DNA from: an uncultured Sulfurovum sp. | Lineage (GTDB): Bacteria > Campylobacterota > Campylobacteria > Campylobacterales > Sulfurovaceae | Reading direction: 5' to 3' | DNA length: 64,000 bases | Assembly: GCA_902727895.1 (NCBI GenBank) | Contig: CACVAP010000053.1 | Span: forward strand, 39,978 to 103,977 | Shown: positions 53,608 to 62,905 of the stretch, piece by piece | How positions within the stretch are numbered: position 1 is the stretch's first letter | Layout: each line of letters starts with the position of its first letter | Program-made: the position numbers and the translations under genes | Notes under the pieces: generated by a model | Databases searched by the model: none | Seen by the model: only the letters and a program-made list of their open reading frames with translations | What the model was told of the DNA's origin: nothing

Positions 53608-54558
53608 TTAAAGTTTAGCCAATAAAGGGTGGTAAGCCTCTTCGCTTTTAAAGATAGAGAAAGCCATTAAAATAAGTTTTCTCATAGAAGCAATAACAGC
53701 TAGTTTTTTACTTTTAGCTTTGGAGGTAAGACGATTATAAAAGGTTTTTATTCTATCATTATGTTGAATAGCACAAAGTGTAGGTAAATAAAGAAGGTTT
53801 CTTAATTGTTGCCCACCTTGTTTTGATATTCTCTGTTTACCTTTAAACGTTCCAGAGTCTTTCATAACTGGGTCAAGACCTAAAAGAGCTGTCATCTCTT
53901 TAGCGTTAGCTGTTGGATACTTTAGAAAAAAAGCACTAAGGTATAAAGCACTTTGTTGACCAATCGAAGGTATAGTAGAGATTGCATCATATCTTTTTTT
54001 AATCTCATCATCTCTTAAAAGAAGAAGTTCAATTTTATTAAACAGTTTTTGAGCTTCTAATCCTAAATCCTTAATAATTCTATTGAGTGTACGAAGTAAA
54101 TCTTTATTGTTTTTACTGACTGATTCTATTTGATTTTTAAATCGTTGTTTTGAAGCTTGAATACCTTCATAAACATTTAACATTTCTTGAATTTTAACAC
54201 CATGATGATTGATTGTAGGGACTTTAGCCATTTTAGGTTCAACATGAGATTGATATTTATAAAGTACTTTTGCATCGATTTTATCTGTCTTTGAACGTAC
54301 CTTTAATGAACGTGCAAAGTCTCTTGATTCTTTTGGTCCAACCATCACGACAGCTATTTCTTTCTTAGAACAAAACTCTGTTAAAGCATAGGAGTATACA
54401 CCTGTTGGTTCAAAAATAAAAATAGTTTCCTTTATAGCTTCCACTAAAAAAACAACTGCTTCAAATCCAATCTCATTATTTTCAAACTTATAACTTTGCT
54501 TTCCATCATAAACATCTATACTTGATTTACTAACATCAATTCCGATATACTTTTTCAT
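53608..54558 (-). CDS. IS110-family transposase, copy 2
   Basis: 316 residues, same domains as copy 1: Asp in IGIDVSKSS, Glu in FIFEPTGVY, SKTDKIDAKVLYKY, and the C-terminal IPSIGQQSAL / LDPVMKDSGTFKGKQRISK-QGGQQLRNL. Intact frame. The protein is clearly divergent from copy 1 at many positions, showing independent histories. Confidence 0.92.
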   Translation of the reverse strand: MKKYIGIDVSKSSIDVYDGKQSYKFENNEIGFEAVVFLVEAIKETIFIFEPTGVYSYALTEFCSKKEIAVVMVGPKESRDFARSLKVRSKTDKIDAKVLYKYQSHVEPKMAKVPTINHHGVKIQEMLNVYEGIQASKQRFKNQIESVSKNNKDLLRTLNRIIKDLGLEAQKLFNKIELLLLRDDEIKKRYDAISTIPSIGQQSALYLSAFFLKYPTANAKEMTALLGLDPVMKDSGTFKGKQRISKQGGQQLRNLLYLPTLCAIQHNDRIKTFYNRLTSKAKSKKLAVIASMRKLILMAFSIFKSEEAYHPLLAKL

Positions 54559-54604
54559 GTGATACCTTGTACTGAAATTTAAAGGATTACATTAGGGTTG
54601 TCCT

Positions 54605-54840
54605 TAGTAGACTTTTCCTTGTACTACAAGCTAAATAAAATGAATCTGTTTTTAGAAAAGTAATTCATTCTATTTGCTTTCTATTCCGTTCAAGCTTTTT
54701 ACTAAGGGTAATCTATCTACGAAACAAGCTATTTAAATAGTCAAGTATATCTTCTCAATATTTTTGATTATTTTAATGCTTTAGGGTGGAGCGATTTACC
54801 CTCAATCCTTTGGAGGTATTTTATCACTCTTACCTCTATT
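54605..54840 (-). ncRNA. Candidate IS110 bridge RNA, copy 2
   Basis: Same layout as copy 1. Target-left guide CCACCCT (plus 54783-54789) equals the core+LT of its own REP target, target-right GTAG within 54717-54721, donor guides ACGGAAT (54683-54689) and TACAAG (54618-54623) are identical to copy 1. A stem closing near the left end reads GAGGTA / TACCTC here against GAGATA / TATCTC in copy 1, a compensatory change. Confidence 0.65.
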
Positions 54841-54853
54841 TAGACTATACAAG

Positions 54854-54870
54854 GGTGGGCTTCAGCCCAC
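54854..54870. repeat. REP-like palindrome, IS110 copy 2 left flank
   Basis: GTGGGCT / AGCCCAC hairpin with a 2-base centre; insertion target of copy 2. The remaining ~100 bp before the VapC gene hold nothing recognisable. Confidence 0.65.
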
Positions 54871-54968
54871 GCAAAATCAATCTATCTAACATATCTTTCA
54901 GATGTCTTGAAGGTGTGTAACAGTATCTGTTTTAGCTACTTTATTTCTAAACATCAAACTTTAATAAT

Positions 54969-55370
54969 CTAAACCCAATTATCTAGCGCTAAACCTTCAA
55001 CCCGAACAAACTCTTTAGTATTATTAGTAACCAATACCAAGTCCAAGGCAAGTGCATGACCAGCTATTTGCATATCCATGTTTCCAATAACTTGACCTTT
55101 CTTTTCTAAGTAAGCCCTAATTTTTCCGTACTCTACAGAAGCTTCATAGTCATAATCTACTATTTCAAAAGGCATTAAAAAATCTTGTATGGCTCTTAAG
55201 TTTTTTTCTACAAACTGACTTTTAAAAGCTCCATACATTAATTCTGAAACAGTTATACTAGAAATACATAGCTCACCAATTTCAAATTCTCTAAACTTCT
55301 CTTTAACACTCTGAGGTTTGTTTTTAATAATATAAATACAAATATTTGTGTCTAGCATCATTCTGCTCAA
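54969..55370 (-). CDS. VapC-type PIN toxin
   Basis: 133 residues: MLDTNICIYIIKNKP, SSITVSELMYGAFKS, IGNMDMQIAGHAL, VTNNTKEFVRVEGL are the four PIN acid motifs, close to VapC/FitB. ATGA overlap with the VapB-type antitoxin. tRNA or rRNA cleavage is expected. Confidence 0.85.
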   Translation of the reverse strand: MSRMMLDTNICIYIIKNKPQSVKEKFREFEIGELCISSITVSELMYGAFKSQFVEKNLRAIQDFLMPFEIVDYDYEASVEYGKIRAYLEKKGQVIGNMDMQIAGHALALDLVLVTNNTKEFVRVEGLALDNWV

Positions 55371-55606
55371 AATAAATCCTCACGTTCTTGTGTAGGCTGA
55401 ACTCTTGTTTCCATAAAGTCATCTGAGAAATCATCAAGACTATCAAACATTTTATCCCAAACGGTAGTGTTTGACTTGGGTATAAGTACAACCATTCCAT
55501 TTATTTTTTTAATGAAAACTTCTTTTGAATTCTCAAATCTAAACTCTTTTGGTAGTCTCACGGCTTGACTTTGACCATTTTGAAATAATTTTGCAGTAGC
55601 TAACAT
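55367..55606 (-). CDS. VapB-type AbrB-fold antitoxin
   Basis: 79 residues with a swapped-hairpin AbrB/VapB N-terminus (KLFQNGQSQAVRLPKEFRF) and an acidic C-terminal tail. First gene of the pair; an exact dyad at 55628-55655 upstream is the likely operator. Confidence 0.85.
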   Translation of the reverse strand: MLATAKLFQNGQSQAVRLPKEFRFENSKEVFIKKINGMVVLIPKSNTTVWDKMFDSLDDFSDDFMETRVQPTQEREDLF

Positions 55607-55627
55607 TCTAAACTCCTTAAGATTAAA

Positions 55628-55655
55628 ATAGTATATATATTAAAGTATATACTAT
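55628..55655 (-). promoter_or_regulatory. VapBC operator palindrome
   Basis: ATAGTATATA / TATATACTAT (10-bp arms, 8-base spacer) just upstream of the antitoxin start; typical autoregulatory site that also overlaps a -10-like TATACT. Confidence 0.6.
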
Positions 55656-55674
55656 TTAGTCTAAAATGTCAAAT

Positions 55675-58600
55675 TTATACTTTTTCTTTTTTCAAAACCA
55701 TATAATAAACAGCAGGTATAACCAAAAGCGTCAACACAGCCGAAGACACAACCCCACCAATCATAGGAGCAGCAATACGTTGCATCACCTCTGAACCAAC
55801 GCCATCTATGTACATAATAGGTAGTAATCCACCTAAAATAGCAAACACCGTCATAAGCTTTGGACGGACTCTTAACACAGCACCTTCATAAATGGCATCT
55901 TTTAGATTCTCTTTAGTTCGTTTTACAACTTTCTCTACAGCTTCTTCAAGGTAAATTATCATCACAATAGCTGTCTCCGTTGCTACTCCTATGAGAGATA
56001 AAAAACCAACTACTACAGCGATGGAAAAGTTAAAATCTAACATGTCCAAATAGATAATTCCTCCTACAGCTGCAAACGGTAAGGTGAAAAATACTATGAG
56101 TGCATTTTGCATACTGTTTAGTCCTAAGTAAATTAGAATGAAGGTAATAAAAAGCGTAATCGGTACAATGTAACTCAAACGCTCCATCGCAGACTCCAAG
56201 TATTCACTCTCTCCTGCCCATTCGTAGTAGTAGCCTGTTGGTAATTTTAAATCTTCTAAAAGTTTCATTCCTTCTTTTTTATAGACTTGTGATGTTGTCC
56301 CTGGGTTTGGGGTAATGTAAATAAAAATCACCTTTTTACCTTTTTCTGCTTTTAAAATTGAAGGTGCTTCTTTATAGTATAAATGTGCAAAAGTCTCTAG
56401 TGGAGTGTAGCCATAAGGTGTTTTAATTCGTATGCTACCAATACTCGTTAAGTCTGAACGTTTTGACTGTTCGTAACGTACAGAAATAGGGTAACGTTTT
56501 ATACCATCGTAAAGCGTGGCAATTGTCACTCCCCCTACCCCGTTTGAAATAGTGTCTAAAATAAGGTTTTTGCTAATACCATACTCTGCAATCTTGGCAT
56601 CGTTCAAGTCAATATTTAAATAGTAACCAGAGTTTGCTTTGTCAGCAAAGACTGACTGTGTTCCTCCATAAGCTTTGAGTCTTTTTTCTATTTTTTGTGC
56701 TTGTATGCTTAGCTCTTCATTCGTATCACCATAAAGTTTAATCCCCAATGGGGTACGAATACCTGAGAGCAACATGTCAATTCTTCCACGAATTGGGTAA
56801 GTCCATGAGTTCGTTAAGCCTTTTATCTGTAATTGTGACTCCATCTCATTCATGAGCTTTTCATAGGTCATACCCTCTCGCCATTCACTCTCTGGTTTAA
56901 AGGTTATAATGGTCTCAATCATGCTCAATGGTGCTGGATCAGTTGCTGTGTCTGCTCGTCCTGCTTTTCCAAATACAGTATCTACTTCTGGAAAATTTTC
57001 TTTAATAATCTTGTCTGTTTTTTGCGTCAATTCTTTTGCCATATCAATCCCAATTCCGTAGGGAGTAACAGGCATGTACATGTAAGTATGTTCATTGAGT
57101 GGTGGCATGAATTCCCACTTTTGCTGTTGGTAAATCCACACCCCATAAGCAATAACCCCAAGCAATACAAAAGGCACAACATAACGTAACCATAATGCCC
57201 CTTTAAGCAATGGAGAATACAGCCAAATAAAGAATTGATTCAGCCAGTTTTTACGTTCATCCAAGATTTTACCTCGTACTAAATAGACCATTAAAATGGG
57301 TACTAAAGTAATGGAAATAATTGCTCCTGTTAACATGGCAAATGTTTTGGTGTATGCCAAAGGTTTAAATAAGGCTCCCTCTTGACCTGAAAGTGCAAAA
57401 ATTGGTAAAAATGAAACAACAATTAAAATCAATGCAAAGAAAATAGGTCGTCCTACTTGTTTCGCTGCATCTAGCACAACTTTTGTTCGTGCTTCTCCTT
57501 GTAGTTTTTCTCCCCCAGCTGCTTGAAGTTTTTTATGAACATTTTCAACCATGACAATAGACGCATCTATCATCGCACCAATGGCAATGGCAATTCCTCC
57601 AAGCGACATAATATTTGACTCAACCCCAGCCCATTTCATTAGTAAAAAAGTAATGGCAATCGTAAGAGGTAAGGTAATAATAATGACCAATGCAGAACGA
57701 AAATGTAAAAGAAACATCAAGACAATTACTAAAACAACAACGGACTCTTCGAGGAGTGTTGTTGTCAAAGTATTAATGGCTTTGGTAATTAAATCACTTC
57801 TATCATACGTTGTAACAAGGTCTACATCTACTAATTTTACTTTTTCTAATTTTTCCTTAATCTCTTGAATAACAGCGTAAGCATTCTCTTTATAACGAAT
57901 AATGACAATGCCCCCAATCACTTCGCCTTGACCATTTAAGTCAGCCATACCACGACGATAGCTTGGCACCATGTCTACCGTAGCAACATCTGAGATTTTA
58001 AGAGGTTTTCCATGATAATGATTGTTTATGACAATGTCAGCTAAATCTTCTGCATTCTTCGCGTATCCATTTGCTTGAACTATCTGCTCATAACCATTTT
58101 CTAAAATTATCCGACCACCACGATCTTCGTTGTTCTCTTTAATGGCTTTAGTAACTTCTTGAATGGTTAACTCTTGTTCTACTAACTTTTGCTCATTAAT
58201 GGTGATTTGATAATTTTTTTCAAACCCACCAACGGTTGCGACTTCTGAAACCCCATTAATGCCTAAAAGTGCATATTTATAATAGTACTCTTGTAAGTCA
58301 TAAAGTTCTGAAAGATCTTTAGTTTGGGAAGTTAAAGCATATTCATAAACCCAACCAATACCTGTAGCATCTGGCCCCATTTTTATCTGTGCAGACTTAG
58401 GAATGGTAGGTAAAAGTTCATTTATTTTCTCTGCTACTCTATCACGAGAGAAGTAAATGTCATGCCCTTCTTCAAAGATAACATACACCAATGCATTTTC
58501 AAAAGAGGAAAAAGCCCGAACCGTTTTTGCTCCTGCTACAGACATAAGTGCATTGGTAAGAGGATAAATAATCTGATCTTCAATAAGCTGAGGTGATTGT

Positions 58601-58764
58601 CCTTGCCATTTAACAGAAACAATAATTTGTGGAGGCGTTAAATCAGGAAGTGCATCTAACGGGGTATTTTTAATTGCCCAAAAAGAGCCCATTAACAGGA
58701 GTATGGTTGTAGCCATAATCAAAAAACGATTACGCCATGAAAAATTTATGACTTTTTCTATCAT
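55675..58764 (-). CDS. cusA: CusA-type heavy-metal RND efflux pump
   Basis: 1029-residue inner-membrane RND transporter with 12 predicted helices and two large periplasmic loops. HME features: DALPDLTPPQIIVSVKW near the N-terminus, GWVYEYAL, and the TM4 motif IAIGAMIDASIVMVENVHK, which follows the CusA/SilA (Cu/Ag) type rather than CzcA. No CusB or CusC gene is in the window. A hairpin covers its ribosome binding site. Downstream is the VapBC module. Substrate Cu(I)/Ag(I) is inferred from motifs. Confidence 0.87.
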   Translation of the reverse strand: MIEKVINFSWRNRFLIMATTILLLMGSFWAIKNTPLDALPDLTPPQIIVSVKWQGQSPQLIEDQIIYPLTNALMSVAGAKTVRAFSSFENALVYVIFEEGHDIYFSRDRVAEKINELLPTIPKSAQIKMGPDATGIGWVYEYALTSQTKDLSELYDLQEYYYKYALLGINGVSEVATVGGFEKNYQITINEQKLVEQELTIQEVTKAIKENNEDRGGRIILENGYEQIVQANGYAKNAEDLADIVINNHYHGKPLKISDVATVDMVPSYRRGMADLNGQGEVIGGIVIIRYKENAYAVIQEIKEKLEKVKLVDVDLVTTYDRSDLITKAINTLTTTLLEESVVVLVIVLMFLLHFRSALVIIITLPLTIAITFLLMKWAGVESNIMSLGGIAIAIGAMIDASIVMVENVHKKLQAAGGEKLQGEARTKVVLDAAKQVGRPIFFALILIVVSFLPIFALSGQEGALFKPLAYTKTFAMLTGAIISITLVPILMVYLVRGKILDERKNWLNQFFIWLYSPLLKGALWLRYVVPFVLLGVIAYGVWIYQQQKWEFMPPLNEHTYMYMPVTPYGIGIDMAKELTQKTDKIIKENFPEVDTVFGKAGRADTATDPAPLSMIETIITFKPESEWREGMTYEKLMNEMESQLQIKGLTNSWTYPIRGRIDMLLSGIRTPLGIKLYGDTNEELSIQAQKIEKRLKAYGGTQSVFADKANSGYYLNIDLNDAKIAEYGISKNLILDTISNGVGGVTIATLYDGIKRYPISVRYEQSKRSDLTSIGSIRIKTPYGYTPLETFAHLYYKEAPSILKAEKGKKVIFIYITPNPGTTSQVYKKEGMKLLEDLKLPTGYYYEWAGESEYLESAMERLSYIVPITLFITFILIYLGLNSMQNALIVFFTLPFAAVGGIIYLDMLDFNFSIAVVVGFLSLIGVATETAIVMIIYLEEAVEKVVKRTKENLKDAIYEGAVLRVRPKLMTVFAILGGLLPIMYIDGVGSEVMQRIAAPMIGGVVSSAVLTLLVIPAVYYMVLKKEKV

Positions 58765-58769
58765 GAAAA

Positions 58770-58799
58770 CTCCTAAGTAGAGAGGATTATACTTAGGAG
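58770..58799 (-). promoter_or_regulatory. Hairpin between the repeat protein and cusA, burying the cusA ribosome binding site
   Basis: Perfect 10-bp stem CTCCTAAGTA / TACTTAGGAG with a 10-base loop. On the minus strand the second arm ends in AGGAG, five bases before the cusA ATG, and TTTTC follows. It can act as a terminator for the upstream gene and also mask the Shine-Dalgarno of cusA in read-through mRNA. Confidence 0.65.
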
Positions 58800-58834
58800 A
58801 AGTTTAACTTTTTGTTTGTGTAAAGGGTGTGGAG

Positions 58835-60901
58835 TTAGTTAAAGTTCCCTTTAGCAAAATCACCTTTTAATGACTTGTTTAACCAGTACGCAACATTTGC
58901 AAATGAAACATTATTGTTACCATCTTCATTTTTCAATCTATTTGGATTATCTGTTGGGAAACCTAAATGGTAAATTCCATCAGCAAGATTGTTAATAATA
59001 TTTCTGTTGAAACCTATACCTCTAGCACCATCATTTTGGATCCTATGGTAACCTGTCTCTTCTCCACCTTCATCATCACCATGAAGCTCTGCCCATTCTG
59101 ACTGATAAGAAGCAACAATATATTCATTAATCGCTTTAACCTCATCTATCGAGATGTAAGCATCATCAGCAGCACCTGTAGATGTAATTGCTTCAACAAT
59201 TATTGTGTTCATTCCATTCGCTGAAGTTGCCCCTGCTCTCATGTCTTCCATAGAAACATTTAAAAGAAGTCCTTCATCATTATAGATAAATGGTACGATT
59301 TTATCAAAAGTTGTACCTGTCGTTCCCTCTACTTCTTTGTACTCAGCATTATTAAGAATAATACCCTCTTCTAAATCTTCTCTTAAAATAGAATCTAACC
59401 ACCATGCTACTTTCTCAAATCGTTGGTTTTTATTTCCATCTTCATTTAACAATCTATTTTTATTATTGGTAGTAAATCCTAAATGATAGATTCCATCAGC
59501 AATGGTATTCATAACATTATCGGCAAACATTCTCGTGGTTGCACCATCATTTTGAACTCTATGGTAACCTGTTTCTTCTCCATCTTCATCATCACCATGA
59601 AGCTCTATCCACTGTGCTTGATCATTGGCTACGATATAGTTATTAATGGTTCGTACATCAGCTGTTGTAATCTTTCCATCATTAGCTAAACCTTCTGCTC
59701 TAATTGCTTTAACAATTAAGTTGTTCATTCCATCAGCAGCTTCGGCTCCTCCTCTAAGGTCACTTGTTGGCACCTTTCGTAAAAGACCTGTATCCGTTAA
59801 CATTACATCAATAAACATGTCAAGATTGGTTCCCGTTGTTCCTTCTACTTCCTTATAGTCAGCATTATTAAGTTCACTAATATCATTTTGAAGTACTAAA
59901 CCTAAATGGTATCCAACAGTAGTAAAAGAAGATGTCTTTGTACCAGCAGCATTGGTAAGGTTACGATTTTTATTCGTTCCTTCAAAACCTAAGTTATAAA
60001 TTTGTCCCCATACATTTTTAATAGCATTGGTATTCATTGCTACAATCTCTGAATCACTTCGATTTTCTATTAATGCATATGCTGCTCTTAAATCAGCCCA
60101 TTTATCAGAGTGAGTCTCAATCAAATAGAGATTAATTTCTTTTGTATCTGAAATAGAAATTGCACCATCATTCCCTAAACCTCTAGCTACAATCGCTTCT
60201 TTGATTAATGCATTCATCTCTGTAGCAGCATCTTTAGCTTTAGTAATATTTTCTGATGCAACACGTGAATTAAGTCGTCTATCATTGGTGATAATCTCTT
60301 GAATTTGAGCCAAGCCTGATGGCTCCATAATTTCATATTTAGCTCTATCTTGTGCTTTTAATTGGTCTAGTGAAACACCACTTTGTACTGAAACATTATC
60401 AATAATAGTACCTGCACGATCATTTTGATCGCCTATCTCTCTAACAGCAATAACCTGTGTTCCACCGTTACCTGTAAACTCAACACCATACTTTCCCCAA
60501 TTACGAGAAGGTGTTACAGTAGCCACAACGCTACCATCAACTAAAAGTTCAAAATCAGAACTATTGGTTTTTCTTGCATAAGCATCTAAACTAAACGTAT
60601 AGGTCTCTCCATTAACTGTTGAAACAGTTTGACTTAGGCTATCTAAACTACGTCCTACATCAAGTTCTGCTTTATAGGTTCCATTCGTAGCCACACGACC
60701 CAAAGCATGATTCCAAACTTCACCATCACCTGACCAGTTATCAAACTGAACTAATTTCCATTTACCATTATCTTTATTAATGCTAAAGTCTTCAAAACTT
60801 CCATTTTGAACTAATTCTTCTCCAGCAACTAATGATGTTGCCCCCATACCTAAGAGTGCTGTTGCAACTGCTAAACTTTTAAGAGTGTTGTACTGCTTCA
60901 T
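58835..60901 (-). CDS. Secreted repeat protein with DUF642-like N-terminus
   Basis: 688 residues. Signal peptide (AVATALLGMGATSLVAG), an N-terminal beta-sandwich/DUF642-like domain (~28-170; VQNGSFEDFS, FDNWSGDGEVW), then three tandem repeats of ~165 residues (~185-345, 346-515, 516-688). Each repeat has an EF-hand/dockerin-like loop (NDGKITTADVRTINNYIV; DDAYISIDEVKAINEYIV) and, in the last two, LHGDDE-x-GEETGYHR, QNDGA and ADGIYHLGF. Likely a calcium-binding extracellular or surface protein; function unknown. Confidence 0.7.
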   Translation of the reverse strand: MKQYNTLKSLAVATALLGMGATSLVAGEELVQNGSFEDFSINKDNGKWKLVQFDNWSGDGEVWNHALGRVATNGTYKAELDVGRSLDSLSQTVSTVNGETYTFSLDAYARKTNSSDFELLVDGSVVATVTPSRNWGKYGVEFTGNGGTQVIAVREIGDQNDRAGTIIDNVSVQSGVSLDQLKAQDRAKYEIMEPSGLAQIQEIITNDRRLNSRVASENITKAKDAATEMNALIKEAIVARGLGNDGAISISDTKEINLYLIETHSDKWADLRAAYALIENRSDSEIVAMNTNAIKNVWGQIYNLGFEGTNKNRNLTNAAGTKTSSFTTVGYHLGLVLQNDISELNNADYKEVEGTTGTNLDMFIDVMLTDTGLLRKVPTSDLRGGAEAADGMNNLIVKAIRAEGLANDGKITTADVRTINNYIVANDQAQWIELHGDDEDGEETGYHRVQNDGATTRMFADNVMNTIADGIYHLGFTTNNKNRLLNEDGNKNQRFEKVAWWLDSILREDLEEGIILNNAEYKEVEGTTGTTFDKIVPFIYNDEGLLLNVSMEDMRAGATSANGMNTIIVEAITSTGAADDAYISIDEVKAINEYIVASYQSEWAELHGDDEGGEETGYHRIQNDGARGIGFNRNIINNLADGIYHLGFPTDNPNRLKNEDGNNNVSFANVAYWLNKSLKGDFAKGNFN

Positions 60902-61178
60902 GTTTTATCCTTATATGTTATGCCTATCACTATTATATAAGAAAGTTTCACTTTTAACTCACTTTTATTAAAATAAAAATATAAAATAACAAAATTAACT
61001 ATTAAAATTTATTTATTTTTAATTTTTAAAAAAATATAAGTTTAATTATATTTTATATTGTATTTATTATTATACTCTTCAATATCACCTATACTTATAA
61101 ATTAAAGATAATTTCATATTATTGACTTATTTAAATTTATACAATACAATGAATAATCATAGATATAAAGGAGTAATA
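60902..61178. other. AT-rich divergent promoter region
   Basis: 277 bp of very AT-rich sequence between the divergent repeat protein and lipoprotein genes. It must hold both promoters (several TATA-like boxes), but no single site stands out. A frame reading into it from ATG 61122 is not coding. Confidence 0.5.
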
Positions 61179-62801
61179 ATGTCAAGAATAAACTTAATAG
61201 TTTGGAGTACTTTAGTTTTAGTCTTACAAAGTGGTTGTATGGGAGGAAAACCCCCTGTAAATCCTATACATATACCAGATAATAATCTTACTGAAGAAAA
61301 AATCAAAGTAGGTATAGGTCTTGAAAAAGGGAATATTGAGCAGTATCCAACTACAATTCAAGGCTTATATTATTATGGTCAAGTAGTTATTGAACCCCAA
61401 TTAACAATGGAAGCGCTAAAAGGTCCAGAAGCACAAACTTTTCTTCAGCATGTTTCTAATCTACTAGGAGAAAAGAAAAGGAACTTTGGACTCAGTGCTA
61501 CCCCCATTCTTGATGGTCAAGTACAACCTGACATTGTGCTGTTTAATTATTCATATGACAGTACAAGTAAATCATGGAAGACCTATTTAAACGAAGAACC
61601 TAGAACTAGAATGGTGCTGTTAAAGCCTGACACAACTTTGTCTTTTGAACTTAAATACATCTCTATAGATGGTCAAACCTTTAATACCGTCAAAGACATC
61701 AGTAAAAGTATCAATGGGGCTACTGTCTTACTATCGGGAACTTCAATTCCCTACATAGATTTAATGGCAGACAAGGTTAGCAATATGTTAAGTAGTTCCG
61801 TAAACTCAACAACTGTTCTCTCATTTAGCCCTGTTACCAATCCAAAAAAGTCTGTAGAGTATGTTATAAAAACTAAAACAGACAAAGAACTGGCAAAAGT
61901 TAAATTCTCATTACTCTTACGTGACTCTGTTGTCTCAGGAGCAGTTGTAAATTCTGAACTCAATAAAATTCCTCAGGTTAATAACTTTACTAACCCATTA
62001 AATGCTGTTGCAGCAAATTATGACAATACCTTTACCCTACATGATCAACTACAGAAAGATGAGTCAATTGTAACTTTTTCACAAATTAGCAATCCTATGC
62101 AATTTAGAGATAAATGTCAAAACATAATCAATAGACTAGAAACATATGGGTTAAATCTTTTTGACCGATACAATGCGTTCTCCCAAATTTTAGAAAGCAC
62201 TGACTTTTTGCGTAAAGAAAACCTATATAACAGTGGTTGTTTGTCCGAAAGAAGATTGTCTCTTTTAGAAAAAATGGGGATTTCATTACCAGCACCCAAA
62301 GCCCTTCATCAACATATTGAAATAAGTGATTTACATTTAGCAAATCTTGGACGTTATATGCTTAACCCTATTGCAAACCATGGATTTAAAAGTGACTTAT
62401 TAAAACTATTTTCTGAAACACTTATCGTACAAAGTGATGAACTTATAGACTTCCAAACTTTCCGTTCAGAAGATGGAGAAGCACTCATGGCTCCTAAAGA
62501 ATTTATGAAAATGATTGGAAAGGTAGGTGTTGCTCGTTTTGGACTGTACAATCAACACAGAAAAGAGTATGCTAGCTTCTTCTTTCGCGCACTTCAAAGT
62601 AATGTTATCTATCGTATAAAACTAAATAGAGAAAGAAAATGGGGAAAGATTCGTACCGTACTAATTGAACAATGGTCAGATGATGAGATAGCTCCTAAAA
62701 AACAAGCTCAATTAAGAGCTTTAGCAGACGAAACTGTACTTGGATATCAAAATGATATTATGAGACAGAAAAATATCCCTGTGATTGTGTTAAATGGTTA
62801 A
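61179..62801 (+). CDS. Large lipoprotein of unknown function
   Basis: 540 residues from ATG 61179 (AAGGAG). Lipobox LQSGC with Cys20, then Gly. The mature protein is acidic/polar without clear repeats; the C-terminal ~200 residues are helical with conserved-looking segments (LHLANLGRYMLNPIANHGF; SDELIDFQTFRSEDGEALM). Possibly an envelope protein. No family recognised. Confidence 0.6.
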   Translation: MSRINLIVWSTLVLVLQSGCMGGKPPVNPIHIPDNNLTEEKIKVGIGLEKGNIEQYPTTIQGLYYYGQVVIEPQLTMEALKGPEAQTFLQHVSNLLGEKKRNFGLSATPILDGQVQPDIVLFNYSYDSTSKSWKTYLNEEPRTRMVLLKPDTTLSFELKYISIDGQTFNTVKDISKSINGATVLLSGTSIPYIDLMADKVSNMLSSSVNSTTVLSFSPVTNPKKSVEYVIKTKTDKELAKVKFSLLLRDSVVSGAVVNSELNKIPQVNNFTNPLNAVAANYDNTFTLHDQLQKDESIVTFSQISNPMQFRDKCQNIINRLETYGLNLFDRYNAFSQILESTDFLRKENLYNSGCLSERRLSLLEKMGISLPAPKALHQHIEISDLHLANLGRYMLNPIANHGFKSDLLKLFSETLIVQSDELIDFQTFRSEDGEALMAPKEFMKMIGKVGVARFGLYNQHRKEYASFFFRALQSNVIYRIKLNRERKWGKIRTVLIEQWSDDEIAPKKQAQLRALADETVLGYQNDIMRQKNIPVIVLNG

Positions 62802-62865
62802 GTAAGATATTTTATTAAAAAAGAAAGAATGATTTGAAAATAATTTAGAAAGAAAAAGGATAAAC

Positions 62866-62892
62866 ATTCCATATATTAAAAATATATGGAAT
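62866..62892. terminator. Bidirectional hairpin terminator
   Basis: Perfect 12-bp stem ATTCCATATATT / AATATATGGAAT with a 3-base loop between convergent lipoprotein and slyD genes. Confidence 0.7.
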
Positions 62893-62905
62893 AGAAGGTT
62901 AAAGC

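Larger units (their letters stand above)
53566..54853 (-). mobile_element. IS110-family insertion sequence, copy 2
   Basis: Right end GTAG|ATTCCGT (core AG at 53564-53565), left end TATACAAG|GGTGGGC (core AG at 54852-54853). Homologous to copy 1 over the full length with many substitutions, so not a recent duplicate. Inserted in the acetyltransferase-like gene side of a REP-like palindrome (GTAGGGTGGGCTTCAGCCCAC when joined). Confidence 0.85.

Noticed and set aside
59483..59858. Plus-strand frames opposite the repeat protein
   Set aside because: Antisense shadows of the repeated coding sequence; no ribosome binding sites or domains.
58835..60380. The repeats as a CRISPR or satellite DNA
   Set aside because: The ~165-residue repeats are protein-level, divergent at DNA level, and in frame throughout.
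61122..61178. Upstream start of the 540-residue lipoprotein
   Set aside because: It would bury the lipoprotein signal peptide; the ATG at 61179 has AAGGAG and a correct lipobox position.
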